A stretch of DNA of 64,000 bases from Stenopsyche tienmushanensis (lineage: Eukaryota; Arthropoda; Insecta; Trichoptera; Stenopsychidae), in contig WACJ01000079.1 in assembly GCA_008973525.1 (NCBI GenBank), forward strand, positions 1-64,000, written 5' to 3'. The notes beneath the pieces were generated by a model. The model had not been told where the DNA came from. It saw nothing but the letters and a program-made list of their open reading frames with translations, and searched no databases. Position 1 is the first letter of the stretch. Each line of letters begins with the position of its first letter. Of this stretch, positions 48,259-60,769 are shown in pieces. The position numbers and the translations under genes were made by a program.

Positions 48259-50037
48259 GAGCATGTCTGCAGGCCTTGGAATTTATCAAAGCTGAGAAAC
48301 GATAATCATACACACATATACGACTATTGCACTACACTACGGCTATACAATGCAAAATTAATTTTTAAAAATCGACAAAATTAAAATCGTGCTGAAGCGA
48401 AACCGTCTTAAACGAGTACTGTGTTAAACGAGGAATGGGTGTACTTTTAATAATTTAAAAAAAATTCAATAATTTATGCATGTCTTGAAGTTAAGTCTTA
48501 ATTCTGAATCTGATTCTGTTTGGAAGCATTCATGTTAAATATCTGGCGAATAAGATAGCGACAAAATGCGAAGCTCGAAAAAATCGTTTGTAAGTTTAAC
48601 GTTTCGTCTGTCTGTGTATCCCGTGGGAATACAAATATGTAAACATTCAGAATAAAATGAACGTGCATCCTAAATTGTGTTATTGTATAACTTTATACAA
48701 AGTCATATGATTTGATTTTTCATTAAATTCATATATTTCCGTCATACTTTGGAATTTATTAAGTTTGTGCATAATAAATTTGCTGTTTGACCCATTTTAA
48801 AAACAAACAGTATGAAAGTGTATTTGGCTTTGTATAAAAAATAAAGCAGCGACAATGCTTATAAATATGCTATGAGAAGCGTTGGTGAATTTGCATCCGA
48901 AAGTGGAAAATTTTCACCAAACAGGGTGCCTTTGAGACGTCATTCCGTGTTTTTAGAAACCTTGCTATTGGGAACATTTTTGCTTTGGCGCCCCCTTGAT
49001 TTAATTAGGAACGATTTCGGTAATGTCGTAGTTGTGCCAGTACATAATTTACAGTGTAATTCGACCTATGCTTCTAAAAAGTTTTTTCGGTCTGGTATAC
49101 AACCCGACGACCGCTTGACTTTGAATTAGCGGTTTCTGGGAGAAAACACAAAATTTCGTGAGTGTAAGCCTTCAGTGGAGAAAAGCCACAACCGGCGCAT
49201 AAGTATCCAACTTCTAGTTTCAACTTTGACCGCCGCTCCAGGTCATAACGCCACCCTCACAAAGACCCCCCGATTAATATGTTTCACAGAATATTTAAAT
49301 TCAGCGAAAAATACTACCCTAATGGAGCCATAAAATATTTCCTCTACGTGCATCCAGCGATCCTGATTAAATGCAGAATTATGCAGGAACATATTGGTGT
49401 ACTATAAAATAATTAGTCGTACACGACACTTCCAGCGAATACAGTATTTTGCTCGGGCAAAATAAAAACGTTACGGCAATTCTAGTACAAACACCGGCTC
49501 GATATTAAAACTGGGCACGCAAACTTTATTAAAGGCTTCGAACCGTATAATTTTTGATCATATCAAAGCCAACCGGGCAGAAGTTTCACGATCGATTTAC
49601 CCATAAATATATGTGTTTAAATTTCTGTATTCATTAACTCAATTTATATTGGCTTCGGTATATTTCCAATTACAGATACGATTAATTCTATTCAAAAAAT
49701 CCACTACACTTGAACTATTTTAGAACAATAAAACCACTTCAAAATACAAAGTGAGTCGATGCGGAACCACCATTATAATGCGCCGTGGACGCAAATCTAA
49801 CGAGTCACGTGATCTGATCGCAAGATAATGGCGACCCTCTTATGTGTGTGGTAGCAATGATGCGGAATGAATACACAGCTATAAGCACTAGAAAACAAAT
49901 ATCTCCATAATTTTCACACTAATCTTGACTATGCTCCTGGAAGAAGCTCTTTGTTGAAGTCTCACAACTCTATATCGGTATTAAATATTTTTTTTATAGA
50001 TTTGAGATCAAAGGTCTACATTGGGAACGGATATCTT
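48259..50037. other. Intergenic DNA
   Basis: At 48,396-48,442 a GTTAAACGAGGAATGGGTGT block resembles a transposon end but has no partner. About 48,870-49,520 is GC-richer; its frame at 48,872-49,129 (85 codons) matches nothing I know. No RNA gene seen. Confidence 0.4.
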
Positions 50038-50280
50038 TAATATATAAAAACTAATATATCTTTGTTCGTATGTAATGCGCTACTATACCGTTCATTAAAA
50101 TTACAATAAAACTTCATCTATTTATTGCTAAGGTTTGTGCGAGTAACATAGGCATAGTATAATATATAAAAATCAATGTTTGTTTGTTCGCATTTAATGC
50201 GCTTACATACCGTTCATCCGATTGCAATAATACTTTGTCAACTTACTGTTTACAATTGCGGTAATAACATAGGTATAGTA
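50038..50280 (+). repeat. Repeat A, head-to-tail dimer, locus 2
   Basis: Units 50,038-50,160 and 50,161-50,280. The first has the CTTTGTTCGTATGTAATGCG variant and CTTATTGCTAAGG-like end of first units elsewhere (here TTTATTGCTAAGG); the second has the AATGTTTGTTTGT variant with CTTACTGTTTACA (usually CTTATTGTTTACA). So the dimer as a whole, rather than single units, appears to have been copied. Confidence 0.75.
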
Positions 50281-52066
50281 AGTCCCTAATATGGCTTGGA
50301 CATTTTACTTCAAGCAATAAAACTAATTTGACTGCACCTCGATACTTTTTTATTTTTTTCGCCATCAAATATAATAAGACCATATTTTACGGGCTTTTAT
50401 CATTTTTTTAATGATGATAAATAGTTTCTTATATTAAATTTGACATAAATTATGCATGGTCCTTATAACTAGATTGCTTATAAGGAAAAGCAATATGTTA
50501 CAGGTAATATTTTATTTTTAAAGTTTATTTAATATAAAAACCTTGACAAGATCCACACTTGAACTAAGCAAAGCAGTAGCTTGAGTGTTAAATATATGAG
50601 ACCAACTCGAAAGTAGATGTATTTCCGAACCACTATTTTAAGAGGCAATAAAGGTGGCTTACACCACTTTTAAAATTTATTCTAATATATATAAATATAC
50701 AATTTCATTCTGATAATGCTTGAAATCTCAGCCCACTCCGCGTATCACTAAAATGACTTCAATATCACTTATATGTCATCTATCTAATAGAATATGATCA
50801 ATTATGTTTCAGATGAATCCATTCATTGACAACTATGTATTTCTAATATATCCAGCAAATAACTCGACGACATTTTCATTACATTCCTTGTTTTTTATTA
50901 CATTCCTCTGTTATAATCCAAATATATCACATGAATATAAGAAGAATATTCTACAACTATTTATAAAGTTGATGTCTCTCGATGCTTTTATCTAATCATC
51001 TGTCATATCCATGGAAACATACATCAAGAATAATTTGAATTGTTTTGCTTCTTATGCACAAGATGTATATATTCTATAATTGATTGGTTCCAACTCTTAA
51101 TACTTAAAAAAAACATTAAGTGTCTCTTATCTGGCTATGATCTGCCACCCTGCAAACGACCTAAATCTGACCTACCTCAGGATTGCATCAAATTATGCAT
51201 TTCGTGACTGATCAAGTTCAAAATCGAACTCTTACAAACTGTTACTGTATTTAACTCAAAACTCAATCTAGTTCGAAACAATAGAAAAATGAGGATGACC
51301 TATAAAATTTAAACGGCAGTAAAATGCAACATTTTGTTGACTAGAACGTCCTACAGGATGTTTTTGGGTCAATGATAATATATCCTATATATATAGCAGA
51401 CATGTTGTAATTAGCAAATTGGGCAAACTCCCTTTAGATCGATTATATAGTAACTGAATTATCTCAGAAGCATCATGCCAAAGTTCGTCACATTGCTAAT
51501 TTCCACTGAAAATCATCTGAGAAAATTTTGAATAGTATATTATTTCCCATAGGTTTTGGCGTTTTTCAAATCTTCTTTTAGTTTTAAGTCAAAATATGTA
51601 CAAATACAATTGATGTTTACGACTTATGTTGTCATAAACAACCCATTTTTATCCCTAGTGACAACTCTATACAAAAAGGGACGAAATTTTTATTTTGACA
51701 ACAAAATTTTGCATGTGTTTCGTCGCTTTTCTTTGTTATCTTTGTACAGTTCGTGCGGCATTCAAACCTTCATTCGATTCGTCTTCCCGATACGTTTTAA
51801 ATGCTCTTGTGCTGTTGACCACACTTAAATACCAATATGAAAACCAAAATCAATACGTCGTAATAGTTTATGAATGCACTTGAATTTCCATTTGTCAGAA
51901 TGAAGATGATATTCAATTTCTACCTTCCTACAAAAATTTTACATTCAATTGAAATTAGTATAATAAAAACCTCGTCATATTTCTTGTATAATTAGAATTT
52001 CTTTATGAAATTGATGAAGCTGATAAATTTCAAGTCGATATAAGCGAAATTTGCATAGCGCGAATT
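50281..52066. other. AT-rich intergenic DNA
   Basis: No gene recognised. Frames at 50,804-50,995, 51,556-51,828 and 51,695-51,883 are Phe/Leu/Ile-rich and unassigned. The 19-bp CTTGAAATCTCAGCCCAC string shared with 18,499 is at about 50,727. Confidence 0.4.
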
Positions 52067-52474
52067 ACGCGTTTTTCTCGAAACTACTTTTTCCAAGCTC
52101 ATGGAAGTGCTCCCATACGCTCTAGATAAGTATTCTGTATGATATTTGGCAGTCATGTGTATAATAAATGTTTTGATCGTATAGACTAGAATTATCCAAA
52201 AATATTGAAAAGTGTTTATTTAATGAATAAAAGACTATAAAAAATGTTGGTAAAAGTACAATTTTTTTTTTTGGATCGATCACTATTTTTTAATTTTCCA
52301 ATATTTCTTCTCAATTATAGTCTAAGCTATAGACAATATTACACAAAGTAATAATATGTTTAATTTATTTAATATTAATCACTTTTTCAGGACTTAGGAC
52401 TTCCATGGTGAAAAATGTCATTGCTCGCGCACTAACATACGTGGCTACTCCCACTACTATACTTGTCAAATTTA
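52067..52474 (-). repeat. Dispersed ~410-bp repeat, copy 2 (inverted)
   Basis: Reverse complement of 2,525-2,938 with moderate divergence. The same blocks occur in reverse order, from ACGCGTTTTTCTCGAAACTA at 52,067 to CTTGTCAAATTT at the far end. See copy 1 for interpretation. Confidence 0.65.
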
Positions 52475-54000
52475 AAAAAAAAAAATTATGTTCAATAAAT
52501 ATTACCTAGTCAACACATTAAATATCAACAATCTATATTTAATACTATTTGCATAAAAAAAATAAAAAAAAAACAAGGTAAAAACGTCCCTTAACGTGTG
52601 AATGGCAATGAGTATGAAAGATCCTTTACCCAGAAACGTTTCCTATGGAGAACACCTAGATCTGATGATGAGTCTTTTAATGCAATAAGGATGTAAAAAA
52701 AACTATATAGAAAAGACAGACATACATTAATTCAGTTTTATGTGCATAAATATGACTCATTTGTCGATACATATTTGTAAGTATGATACGACGCTCCATG
52801 TAGTAATTCCAAGGGCCGTTTCATAAATGTCTATGTAATTTTTATGAGCGAAACGTAGCACAGCAGTAATAACCGTCATTTCGAAGCGTACAGAAATATT
52901 ATAAAATTTTATAGTATTTCGTCGAGAACATCCACGATGGGGAAACTTCGTGTTAAGGATGAACTTAGCTCCGAAAGACGTCTTCCGCGGAACGAGGTAA
53001 ACTTTCACCGCGGCAGTAAAACAGCACTAAAAAATAAGAAAACTACCCTAATCCCAACTACCGCAAGATTATACTGCCAATTCGATATCGGGCATGTTTA
53101 TTTCGATGCTTGAACGCACGTCCGCCCCGTACAATGAGGCGCCCGCGTAAAAATACATTTTTACGCCCATTTTTATTGCATTGTCAATGGCGTTGGGAAC
53201 AAACAAAAGTATTGGGATTCCACATGGCCGATGAAAATATAAACGGCCTAACGCCGTAATTTTTCAACCCCTCCGCGAAATCGATTTTCGTGCAATTTGC
53301 ACATTCCGCGTCGGGGCTATTTATACAAAGCGGTTCTTTTTGTTGAATTAACAGCTGAACTGGAGGGCACAATTGCGTGGTGCACACTTTTTTATCCATA
53401 AATAAAAGTATTTATTCCCGCAATGCAAGGTAAATTGAACCGAGTGCACTAACTGCTCGTGAACTCATACATATGCAGAACAACGAGGGCGTTTATGTAG
53501 CCTAACCGGCCCTGTATTCATTATTATACTGAGTTTATTCAAAAAATAAAGCAAATATTTCACGAAGAATATCTTTGAGAAAAACTTTCTTTATCATCTA
53601 TAGCTTGACTCTTATTACTTTAGTTTTTCTTATAAAGGATTTGTATTTAATTAAAAAAAAGTGCTTAAAGAAATGAAAAACACAAACACAGCATTTTTGC
53701 TGTACTGTCATAAAAATATACAGATTAACTCAATAAAAAATTATAAAATTTTGCTACTATTTATAGCATATACAGTTATACTTCAATGTACAATGTATAC
53801 TAAAAATTACGTAAATCAAGGTACATAAGACATATTTGATATAAAATAGAAAGATAAGTTTCAAAACAATCGCATAAAAAGAATACATACTACTAAAAAT
53901 AATAAAAATAAAATGGCTTTATTCTATCTCCTCCCTGTTATATTATGATAGACCATGTAAATCGGAGAAGAAATATATTTTTTTTTTAATGTGCTCACTA
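52475..54000. other. Intergenic DNA
   Basis: About 52,760-53,520 is less AT-rich with minus-strand frames at 52,757-53,008 and 53,184-53,399; the latter has five cysteines but no known zinc-binding spacing. A small perfect hairpin, CGTAAAAAT/ATTTTTACG, lies near 53,146-53,166. No gene assigned. Confidence 0.35.
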
Positions 54001-54066
54001 ATCTCTCCTATGAATTTGAATCCAAGACAATTAAGTTACGAGTCAAGCCACTAATCACGGGACTAC
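54001..54066 (-). repeat. tRNA-like SINE head
   Basis: On the minus strand GTGATTAGTGGCTTGACTCG resembles a tRNA D-arm/A-box, and GTCTTGGATTCAAATTCATA a degenerate B box, at a tRNA-like distance. The sequence after it (53,930-54,000) continues as a non-tRNA tail. A full cloverleaf is not supported. Confidence 0.4.
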
Positions 54067-54180
54067 CTACTGACTGGCATAGTAAGCTTTAATTTAAATT
54101 TAGCTTGTAGAATAAAAATCCATAATAATTTATTGATAAACTGAAAAGCGAGACTATTGCTAAGATTCCAATAATCTTGT

Positions 54181-54424
54181 CCATATATAAAAAATAATCT
54201 CTGTTTGTTCGTATGTAATGCGCTGTCATACCGTTCATCAGATTGCGATAAAATTTCGTCCACTTATTGCTAAGAATTGCGCAAGTAATATAAGCATAGT
54301 CTTTTGATATGTAAAAATCAATGTTTGTTTGTCCGTATTTAATACGCTGCCATACCGTTCATCCGATTGTAATAAAACTTTATCAACTTATTTTATACAT
54401 TTGCGGAAATAATATAAGCATAGT
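54181..54424 (+). repeat. Repeat A, head-to-tail dimer, locus 3
   Basis: Units 54,181-54,300 and 54,301-54,424, with the same first-unit and second-unit variants as loci 1 and 2. It is bracketed by tRNA-like heads at 54,001-54,066 and 54,435-54,490. Confidence 0.75.
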
Positions 54425-54434
54425 AAAAATATAA

Positions 54435-54490
54435 AGCGGAACCTTTATAATACGAGTCCAAGATATAAGCCACTTTACCAACACTTGGTT
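54435..54490 (-). repeat. Possible degenerate tRNA-like SINE head
   Basis: The minus strand reads TTGGTAAAGTGGCTTATATC, then TTGGACTCGTATTATAAAGG and TTCCGC, which resembles a D-arm through variable-loop arrangement. No B box is recognisable. Confidence 0.3.
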
Positions 54491-55089
54491 TATAATATTA
54501 TAAAATAATATAGTTCAAGTCGGAGATAATTCCAACTAATGAGACAATATTGTCAAGGATACAATATAACTGATCTGTTCAATATATATTGGTCAGAATG
54601 CTTTGTAAAAAAACTTTTCTTGTTAGTATTGTTTGTATGGTATACAAACATTCAATTTTAATGGCGTATATATGACAATATTAACAAAAAATATTTTAAT
54701 TATATGTTGTGACAACCCTGAACAAGAAATGCTCAAAACATCGAGAATGATCCTGAGGTGAGTAACTGGAATAGTGCTAAAATTTATATCACTAATTTAT
54801 TATAAATTTTATTCCACAATGTTCTACGGACCAAAATAAATTTTAATCAAAGGGTGCGATATCCAATGAACGGGTTAATCATGGAGAAATTGTGCTCCGA
54901 TGCTGTTGTGCGATTAGCGACAATTCATAGGGAATCAAAATTCTATACTTATTAATTATGCGATGAAGATACTCTTCTGATCTGATCTGATCGTAATCCA
55001 GATATTAAAGTTACAACATTTATGTAGAGTCGATTTTTTTTGTATTCAATTGAAATTCACAAATATATTAAACGAGAACGCGACATTTC
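54491..55089. other. AT-rich intergenic DNA
   Basis: No gene, repeat or RNA recognised. Confidence 0.5.
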
Positions 55090-55815
55090 TGTAGTTAGGG
55101 CACCAGTTTTGTATGCCAATATCATAAACCTCCGTCGCCAGCTCTTTTTGGATTTTTTTTTAGATTCTGGGGTGTAGTGACACACCTATGTCTCATTCCC
55201 CATCACGAGAGAGTGCAAAAAAGTTATTCCTTTCTGTGCAAAACGATCAAAAATTCACGGTTACATGATTTTGACTGTGCTTCAATGTAAGCATTCTAGA
55301 CACTCATCTCACACATAACTTCTTATAATCAAGTTTTTCCGACACAATATCACCAAATAGACTTCGAGAAATGTCAGGAAATTTTTCGTGAATACACAGT
55401 GATCATTTCGCATTTGTTCTCCAATTTTTTGTATAAGTTCCTCAGAAATCATTGATGGTCTTCCACTCTTTGCCTCATCGTAGATATTAGTTTAGCCTTC
55501 TCTGAATATCCTAGCCCACTTCGTGATATGTTGTCGACTCATTACATCACTACCATAAGCTTCCACGAGCTTCTGGTGGATATTCGCAGTGGTGTTGTTC
55601 TGCAAAATAAAAAAAGCGGGAAGTGGAAGCATGCGTGACGATCCCTCTATAGGAAGAATTTACTGTGACTGAGCAAAATGACCGACAAACACGTGTAACC
55701 AAACAAACAAACTGTTAGTAACCCCCTACATGCCATATATGCCAACTTGGAAATAAAAATAATTCTGCCGGCTTCAGGAGCCCTTATAACCTTACTTTCT
55801 ATATGACCCTCGAAC
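55090..55815 (-). mobile_element. mariner-like transposon relic
   Basis: The right edge, read on the minus strand, begins CGAGGGTCATATAGAAAGTA, a typical mariner end. The minus strand then encodes, in order, NIHQKLVEAYGSDVMSRQHI, TKWARIFREG, stop, KSGRPSMISEELIQKI, then after a frameshift SLFGDIVSEKLDYKKLC and VSRMLTLKHSQNHV, then another frame FAQKGITFLHSLV, GNET, stop, VCHYTPESKKK. These are the paired helix-turn-helix region, the GRP hinge and the start of the catalytic domain of mariner transposases. The first catalytic D is N here (GNET for GDET), the next W is a stop, and the rest of the catalytic core is deleted to a short C-terminal trace (YDIGIQ). Clearly inactive. Confidence 0.8.
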
Positions 55816-58378
55816 ATTGGCAGACATATTAATTACATATTCGTCGTACACATCAAACATTATAATCCAAATCGTTTATTGGCTTTGTCGACACGAATCT
55901 AAATGCAAAGTAAGAGAGCACAAATGACATTTTTGCCGTGTAAAAAATTGCTGGCATTCATTTATGTAGACGTCATGTCGATTTTAACAAAGCCTACCCG
56001 ACAGCAATTACCCACTAACACGATACAAAGATTACGAAGTCTGTAATATGCATTTTTAATGACTGCCGTTTATTATAACGTAGAATTACATGAAATATTG
56101 CATGCTTGGCGCTCTTTAAGTGTTGGGAAAACTCTAAGAGCTGAAAGTTTTGGCTGCATTTTCAGCTACTTAGCCAACGGCACGGATGCATTCCGCTTCG
56201 CAGCTAATTAAGACCGCACAAATCGAATACTGATATTCATGTAGTTTTCAGTTCGACTTAATTGATATTTCCTTATGTATTTGGTTCATTTGTTACACGC
56301 CTAAAGCCTCCCCTGAAGATACCGCAAGGATATTTATAATGTTAATGGCTGGAATAGAACTTCCTGGGAATCAATACGAGGTTCAATGCCAAGCAATAAA
56401 TCATAGGAACAATAATCCTTTACTAATGTGCTGTACGATTCGGTCGTTAATAACGAATCGTTATATTTGAACTATCGATTTGGTTGAATATGGGCAGATG
56501 CGTTCTTTTATCCTAATTCTATTATTAATACGGAGAGAAATTATCAGTTTTACACAAGAATGCGTTTAAATATTTTTTTCTGCAGATTTGTCAAATTAAT
56601 TGCGAGTGTCTCCGAATGAATTGCACTATTTTATTGTTCAAGCGTGATTAATTGCATTGGGTAAGTTTATCCTGAAATCCCAATTTATCGTCTCCAAAGC
56701 AATCGTTTTCCCATTTATTTTGAAACAAAATATGTATATACATAACATATAATATAAACATTGATCTCTATCCTGATTCTCTATTCATTGTTTTCTCGTA
56801 TTAGTTGTTTAGAATCCAAAAAATATTATCATGGTAATAAAAGTAAAATTCTTTTAATAAACGTCAGTGCTCCAGAAAGAACATATTATATTAGCAAATA
56901 TTTTTGTGTGAAATTATTTTTTATCCAAAATCTCTTAGATCTATCATAGTAAATTTTAAATCGGTGCCAAGAAGTATTGGTAGTGTGACCCAAATATTTC
57001 GTACTAAATAATTTAGTCAAGTAAACTTGGTCATATAAATTTGTGTTTAATGTAATTGTAATTAGTAAGACTACCCCTTATCAGAAAAAGGGGGAGATTC
57101 TGTTAGAAAACAATTGAAGTAGAATAGAGTAGAAGTCTGCATCTAGGCAATCCTGTAAAACTTTATGAGAATAATGATTATAACTACCATTTAAAAATCT
57201 AATTTTGCTACGCACCCATGAGAAATCACCATATGAAGTATCGTTTTCCAAGAAAAGCCCCATATCCAAGAAATCATCTACATTCGATAACGAATATGGT
57301 ACCTTAAGATCAATAATTAGATATACGGAATATAATTAAGAATGTTATCATTTATTAAGTAAATAGTATGATGGCTATTTTAGTCTTCCATTGATTAATA
57401 TAATTGTCTATATTTTGAACTTTAAAAAGACAAAGTCTCGATATTTTCACGCTCTGAAGGCTCCAAGACACCATCCTTTAATTTCCAAAAATCTCTTTTC
57501 AGATTCAGATCACGTAATTAATGAAATATCGCACAATATTGATATTCAATCTGCTCGAAACGAATTCCGAACGTGCCCATTTTTCAAAAGTCTTAACGTT
57601 GATTGGCGTGCTTAAAAATCGAATCGCGTCACGTGCTACCCCCGTTGCGGAGCGTAACTTAATATTCCACCCCCAAGTTTAATTATTAAAAAGACATGAC
57701 AGTAAACAAATACAGTATCCAATTATCGTCATTATTGTTTGTTGATATAGGATACCAATTATAAAATTACACCATATGGGTGCAAACCACAGTCGATTGC
57801 GACTCCTGCGGTCGCTCCGCTAATTCTCTTCTGTAATGCTTGCGAACAATGTTACCATATTAATTAACACGGTCGATTATCAATGAAGCACTCTATTCCA
57901 GGAGGTAATGTTTCATCCAGGACTAAATAGCATTTTTATCACAACCACACAACTCAAACACAATTCTAGCTCTTGAGTGAAGGTAAATAAATACTCTTAC
58001 GCAATCGCGCAAATTCTATTTTAACAATTTCCAGACGTTATCAATTAATTATTTGCAAGCTTGTTTTGTATTTGTCTTCGTCAAGTTATTAACAACATTT
58101 CGATGCTTCCATCATTTGAAATAATTTCTGAACAAATATACAACTTTGCATATTCCATTAATCATATCTAACTCTACTTATTCATACTGTTTAATTTTCA
58201 GCAAAATCTCGAATTATATTGAATACTATGCAAATGCTGAAAAACTCGACTTGTCAACTAATCTTGTTAAATTTAAACAAAGTTCAACTTATAATTTAGT
58301 AAGATTTTGACGTTATTCAAATATTGTATTCAATATATTCAGAACTTTCAGAAATGAGCATATTAATTAATTATAAGA
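55816..58378. other. AT-rich intergenic DNA
   Basis: Frames at 56,761-56,949, 57,081-57,269 (-) and 57,391-57,615 have no recognisable domains. No repeat or RNA gene seen. Confidence 0.45.
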
Positions 58379-58567
58379 TTTTTTTTCTATTCCTGAGGGA
58401 GGAGAATCTTTGCACACATGGTATTCCATGAGTGTGCTTAAAAGCACAAGACACCCTTCTTGGGTAGTGTAGGATTGTACCCACTAAACCCCTCCCTTGT
58501 CCTTCTCTGTCCCCCTGTTATTGCTTCAGGAGGACAGTTAGTCTGGCCTTAGGTGATTGGCCTTATT

Positions 58568-59339
58568 CTATTGTTGGAGAGGCGCTCTGCGTCTCTCTCT
58601 TTCACTGCCCTTTTTGGCACTCAGAATCTCTTCTACGTATTCGCGCCAAAGGTCCCAGTTCTTCTTGCTTTCCATCATGCTGTGGATCATGTTGTCGACA
58701 CCAATGTTGAGCTCAGCTACCCTGAGTGCTTGTTTCAAAAGTTTTCTTTGGGGTGCCCAAGCTTCACAGACAATGATGGTGTGCTCTACGTCGTCGACCT
58801 CCGCTTGTTGTGGATGGTTCTTTGCCAATCCACTTCAGGTACGCACCGAAGCAGCAATGCCCAGTGAGCACCTCAGTCAAACGGTAGGTTGTTTCACCGT
58901 ATTCCCGGGTCCTCCACTAACTTATGACTGGGATAAGTCGTTGGGTCCATCTTCCCTTGCTGGACTGATCCCATCTCCGTTGTCAGGCTTCCCTCAGTTT
59001 CTGGTCATATTTGTTGCGAATTTTAGAATATTCGTAGTCCAAGGACCTCTTCTTTGCCTGTAGGTCAAGCGTGAGTATTCCAGCGATCACGAGTACCAAT
59101 TCTTCAGATACAGTTCTATATGCTGTGGTGACTCGGAGCGCTCCCTGTTGCTGGACCCCGGCCAGCTTCCTTCTGTAGCTTTCGTGTCTGAGCGACTCAT
59201 GCCATATCGGGGCTCCGTACAGAAGGATCGAGTGTATTACCTCGTTTATGGTACGTCTTCTGCACAGTTTTGGCCCTCCAATATTGGGCATGACTCGTCC
59301 TAGTTCACTGGTCACCTTCTACGCCTTCTGCATCTTCTG
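58568..59339 (-). pseudogene. R1-clade C-terminal domain fragment
   Basis: Contains SELGRVMPNIGGPKLCRRR and SILLYGAPIWHESLR, ALRVTTAYRTVSEELVLVIA, then after a frame break TYRLTEVLTGHCCFGAYLKW, and finally EVDDVEHTIIVCEAWAPQRK and the tail VDNMIHSMMESKKNWDLW. These are landmarks of R1/TRAS-type elements from the thumb to the ORF end. The H-x4-C half of the C-terminal zinc knuckle is visible (HTIIVC); the preceding C-x2-C is not. At least two frameshifts. Confidence 0.9.
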
Positions 59340-59775
59340 CGCAGCTGCTTAAATATGTTTTCTAAAGGTCAGCTTATTGTCCAAGAGAATCCCGAGGTAT
59401 CAACCTCGTGACTGTTCACAACAAGCCTCTTGACCCTTGGTCTTCTTCTTCTACTGCATTGCCTCCGTTTTTTCTGCTGCCAGCTGCAGGCGATTTTCTC
59501 GCATCCATGCGTTGATTGTGGGAAGGGCTTCATTGCCCGTCACCTCCATTTCCCATGGATATCGAGCTGTCACCAACAGTGCGAGGTCATCCGCGAAGGT
59601 AATGAGTTCTGCTCCGTGTGGCATCTTTGTTGTCAGCAGACTGTTGTAGAGGACATTGAACAGAGTTGGCTCCAGAACGTATCTCTGCGGAACGCCCATC
59701 TCTAGCTTCTTGGTCGTGCTCGTCTCATAATGATGGGCACGTTGATCTCTAAAGTAGTCGCTGGTGAGCTCAATT
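59340..59775 (-). pseudogene. Reverse transcriptase palm/thumb fragment (R1 clade)
   Basis: Reads LTSDYFRDQRAHHYETS, then GVPQRYVLEPTLFNVLYN, then ELITFADDLALLV with the catalytic FADD intact, then NAWMRENRLQLAAEKTEA, and after a frame break YLGILLDNKLTFRKHI, stop, AAAQKMQKA. The conserved GVPQGSVLGP motif is altered to GVPQRYVLEP, and several stops follow, so it is non-functional although the active-site aspartates survive. Confidence 0.9.
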
Positions 59776-60769
59776 ATTGTTATACATTAGGTATTTATCC
59801 TATCGTCCTTATATTTAGAACCACCTGGATATTAGACTAAACTTCTAAATTTGCATTCCAATTCGAGACAGCTTTATTTACATCAATGTATTTTTTTTAG
59901 TTTTGTAGCAAAATTCTATTTTTACTTCAAAAATAATGTTGATCTACATGAGATAGTATTTTGGTGAAAACATAAAATTTGATATGAATATTTTATAAAT
60001 ATGAATTCACACATGGTGAATTTTTCACTAAAATAATTCACAGTCCACTGCCGACACGATATTAAAAATCGATCCTACGTCTACAACAGAAGGCGTCGGT
60101 ATAGCTATCGAGGATGTTCATCGGAAACGGGAAGGATGTAAGGCTCACCGGAAGTGTGATGCAGTCGCACCTCCTGACAAAACCTCCCACAGCACACGCT
60201 GAGAAAACCCTCCATACTCCTTATAAATGCATCCGGCGATAAATGCATCTAAATGCACACCGAAAAATAAAAAAGAGACTCGGGCGCAGAAAACACTCCG
60301 AGGCGAGAGGAAACGAACCACCCCTTGAAGTACACCCCTGAAAATTTTGAAATACAATCACGTCTGAGAATGGATAATACAAAGCATTTACAAAGGGTAT
60401 TTTCAAATTTTACTGTGAAACTTTTTATTTAAATCATGATTTAAACCAATTAGACCCTAACCTAATGTCAAATTTGACCTTTGCCTTTGGGTATCATCTT
60501 TGAGCTTCTTCCTTTAGCCTTCGACTTTATAGCTAAGCATTTATTTTATAAATTCAACATCAAATAAATTAAATTTGAATGCTTTATAACATTTATATTA
60601 TATATTCTTGACCATCGTCATATTAAATTGTATGCTTAGGAATCACCATTTTAAATTGCATAAACATTCAAACAAGACATCACCCTATCACATAAGCAAC
60701 CCTTGCAACAATATAATGTACTTGAATTATTCTCCTCCATCCCTATGTATCATACTATTCATCATTTTC
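59776..60769. other. Intergenic DNA
   Basis: About 60,030-60,350 is GC-richer, with overlapping minus-strand frames at 60,145-60,406 that match nothing I know. The rest is AT-rich. Confidence 0.4.

Larger units (their letters stand above)
58379..59775 (-). mobile_element. 5'-truncated R1-clade non-LTR retrotransposon
   Basis: Minus-strand relic of the pol ORF of an R1-type LINE. From 5' to 3' it keeps the last part of reverse transcriptase, the thumb and connecting region, the C-terminal region and a ~170-bp 3' untranslated region containing TTTAGTGGGTACAATCC, ending in a short A run (58,379-58,387). Everything upstream of the RT palm is missing and the break at about 59,775 passes directly into AT-rich DNA, as expected for target-primed 5' truncation. 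It is GC-richer than its surroundings. Plus-strand frames at 58,553-59,063 and 59,430-59,705 are antisense shadows. Confidence 0.92.

Noticed and set aside
48396..48442. GTTAAACGAGGAATGGGTGT block resembling a pogo-type end
   Set aside because: No opposite end or TA-flanked unit could be delimited.
53184..53399. Cysteine-containing 71-codon frame as a possible zinc-binding or secreted peptide
   Set aside because: Cysteine spacing fits no known motif, no signal peptide, no conserved start context.
58557..59063. 168-codon plus-strand frame, the longest in the window
   Set aside because: It is antisense to the R1-clade retrotransposon, whose minus-strand reading is unmistakable.
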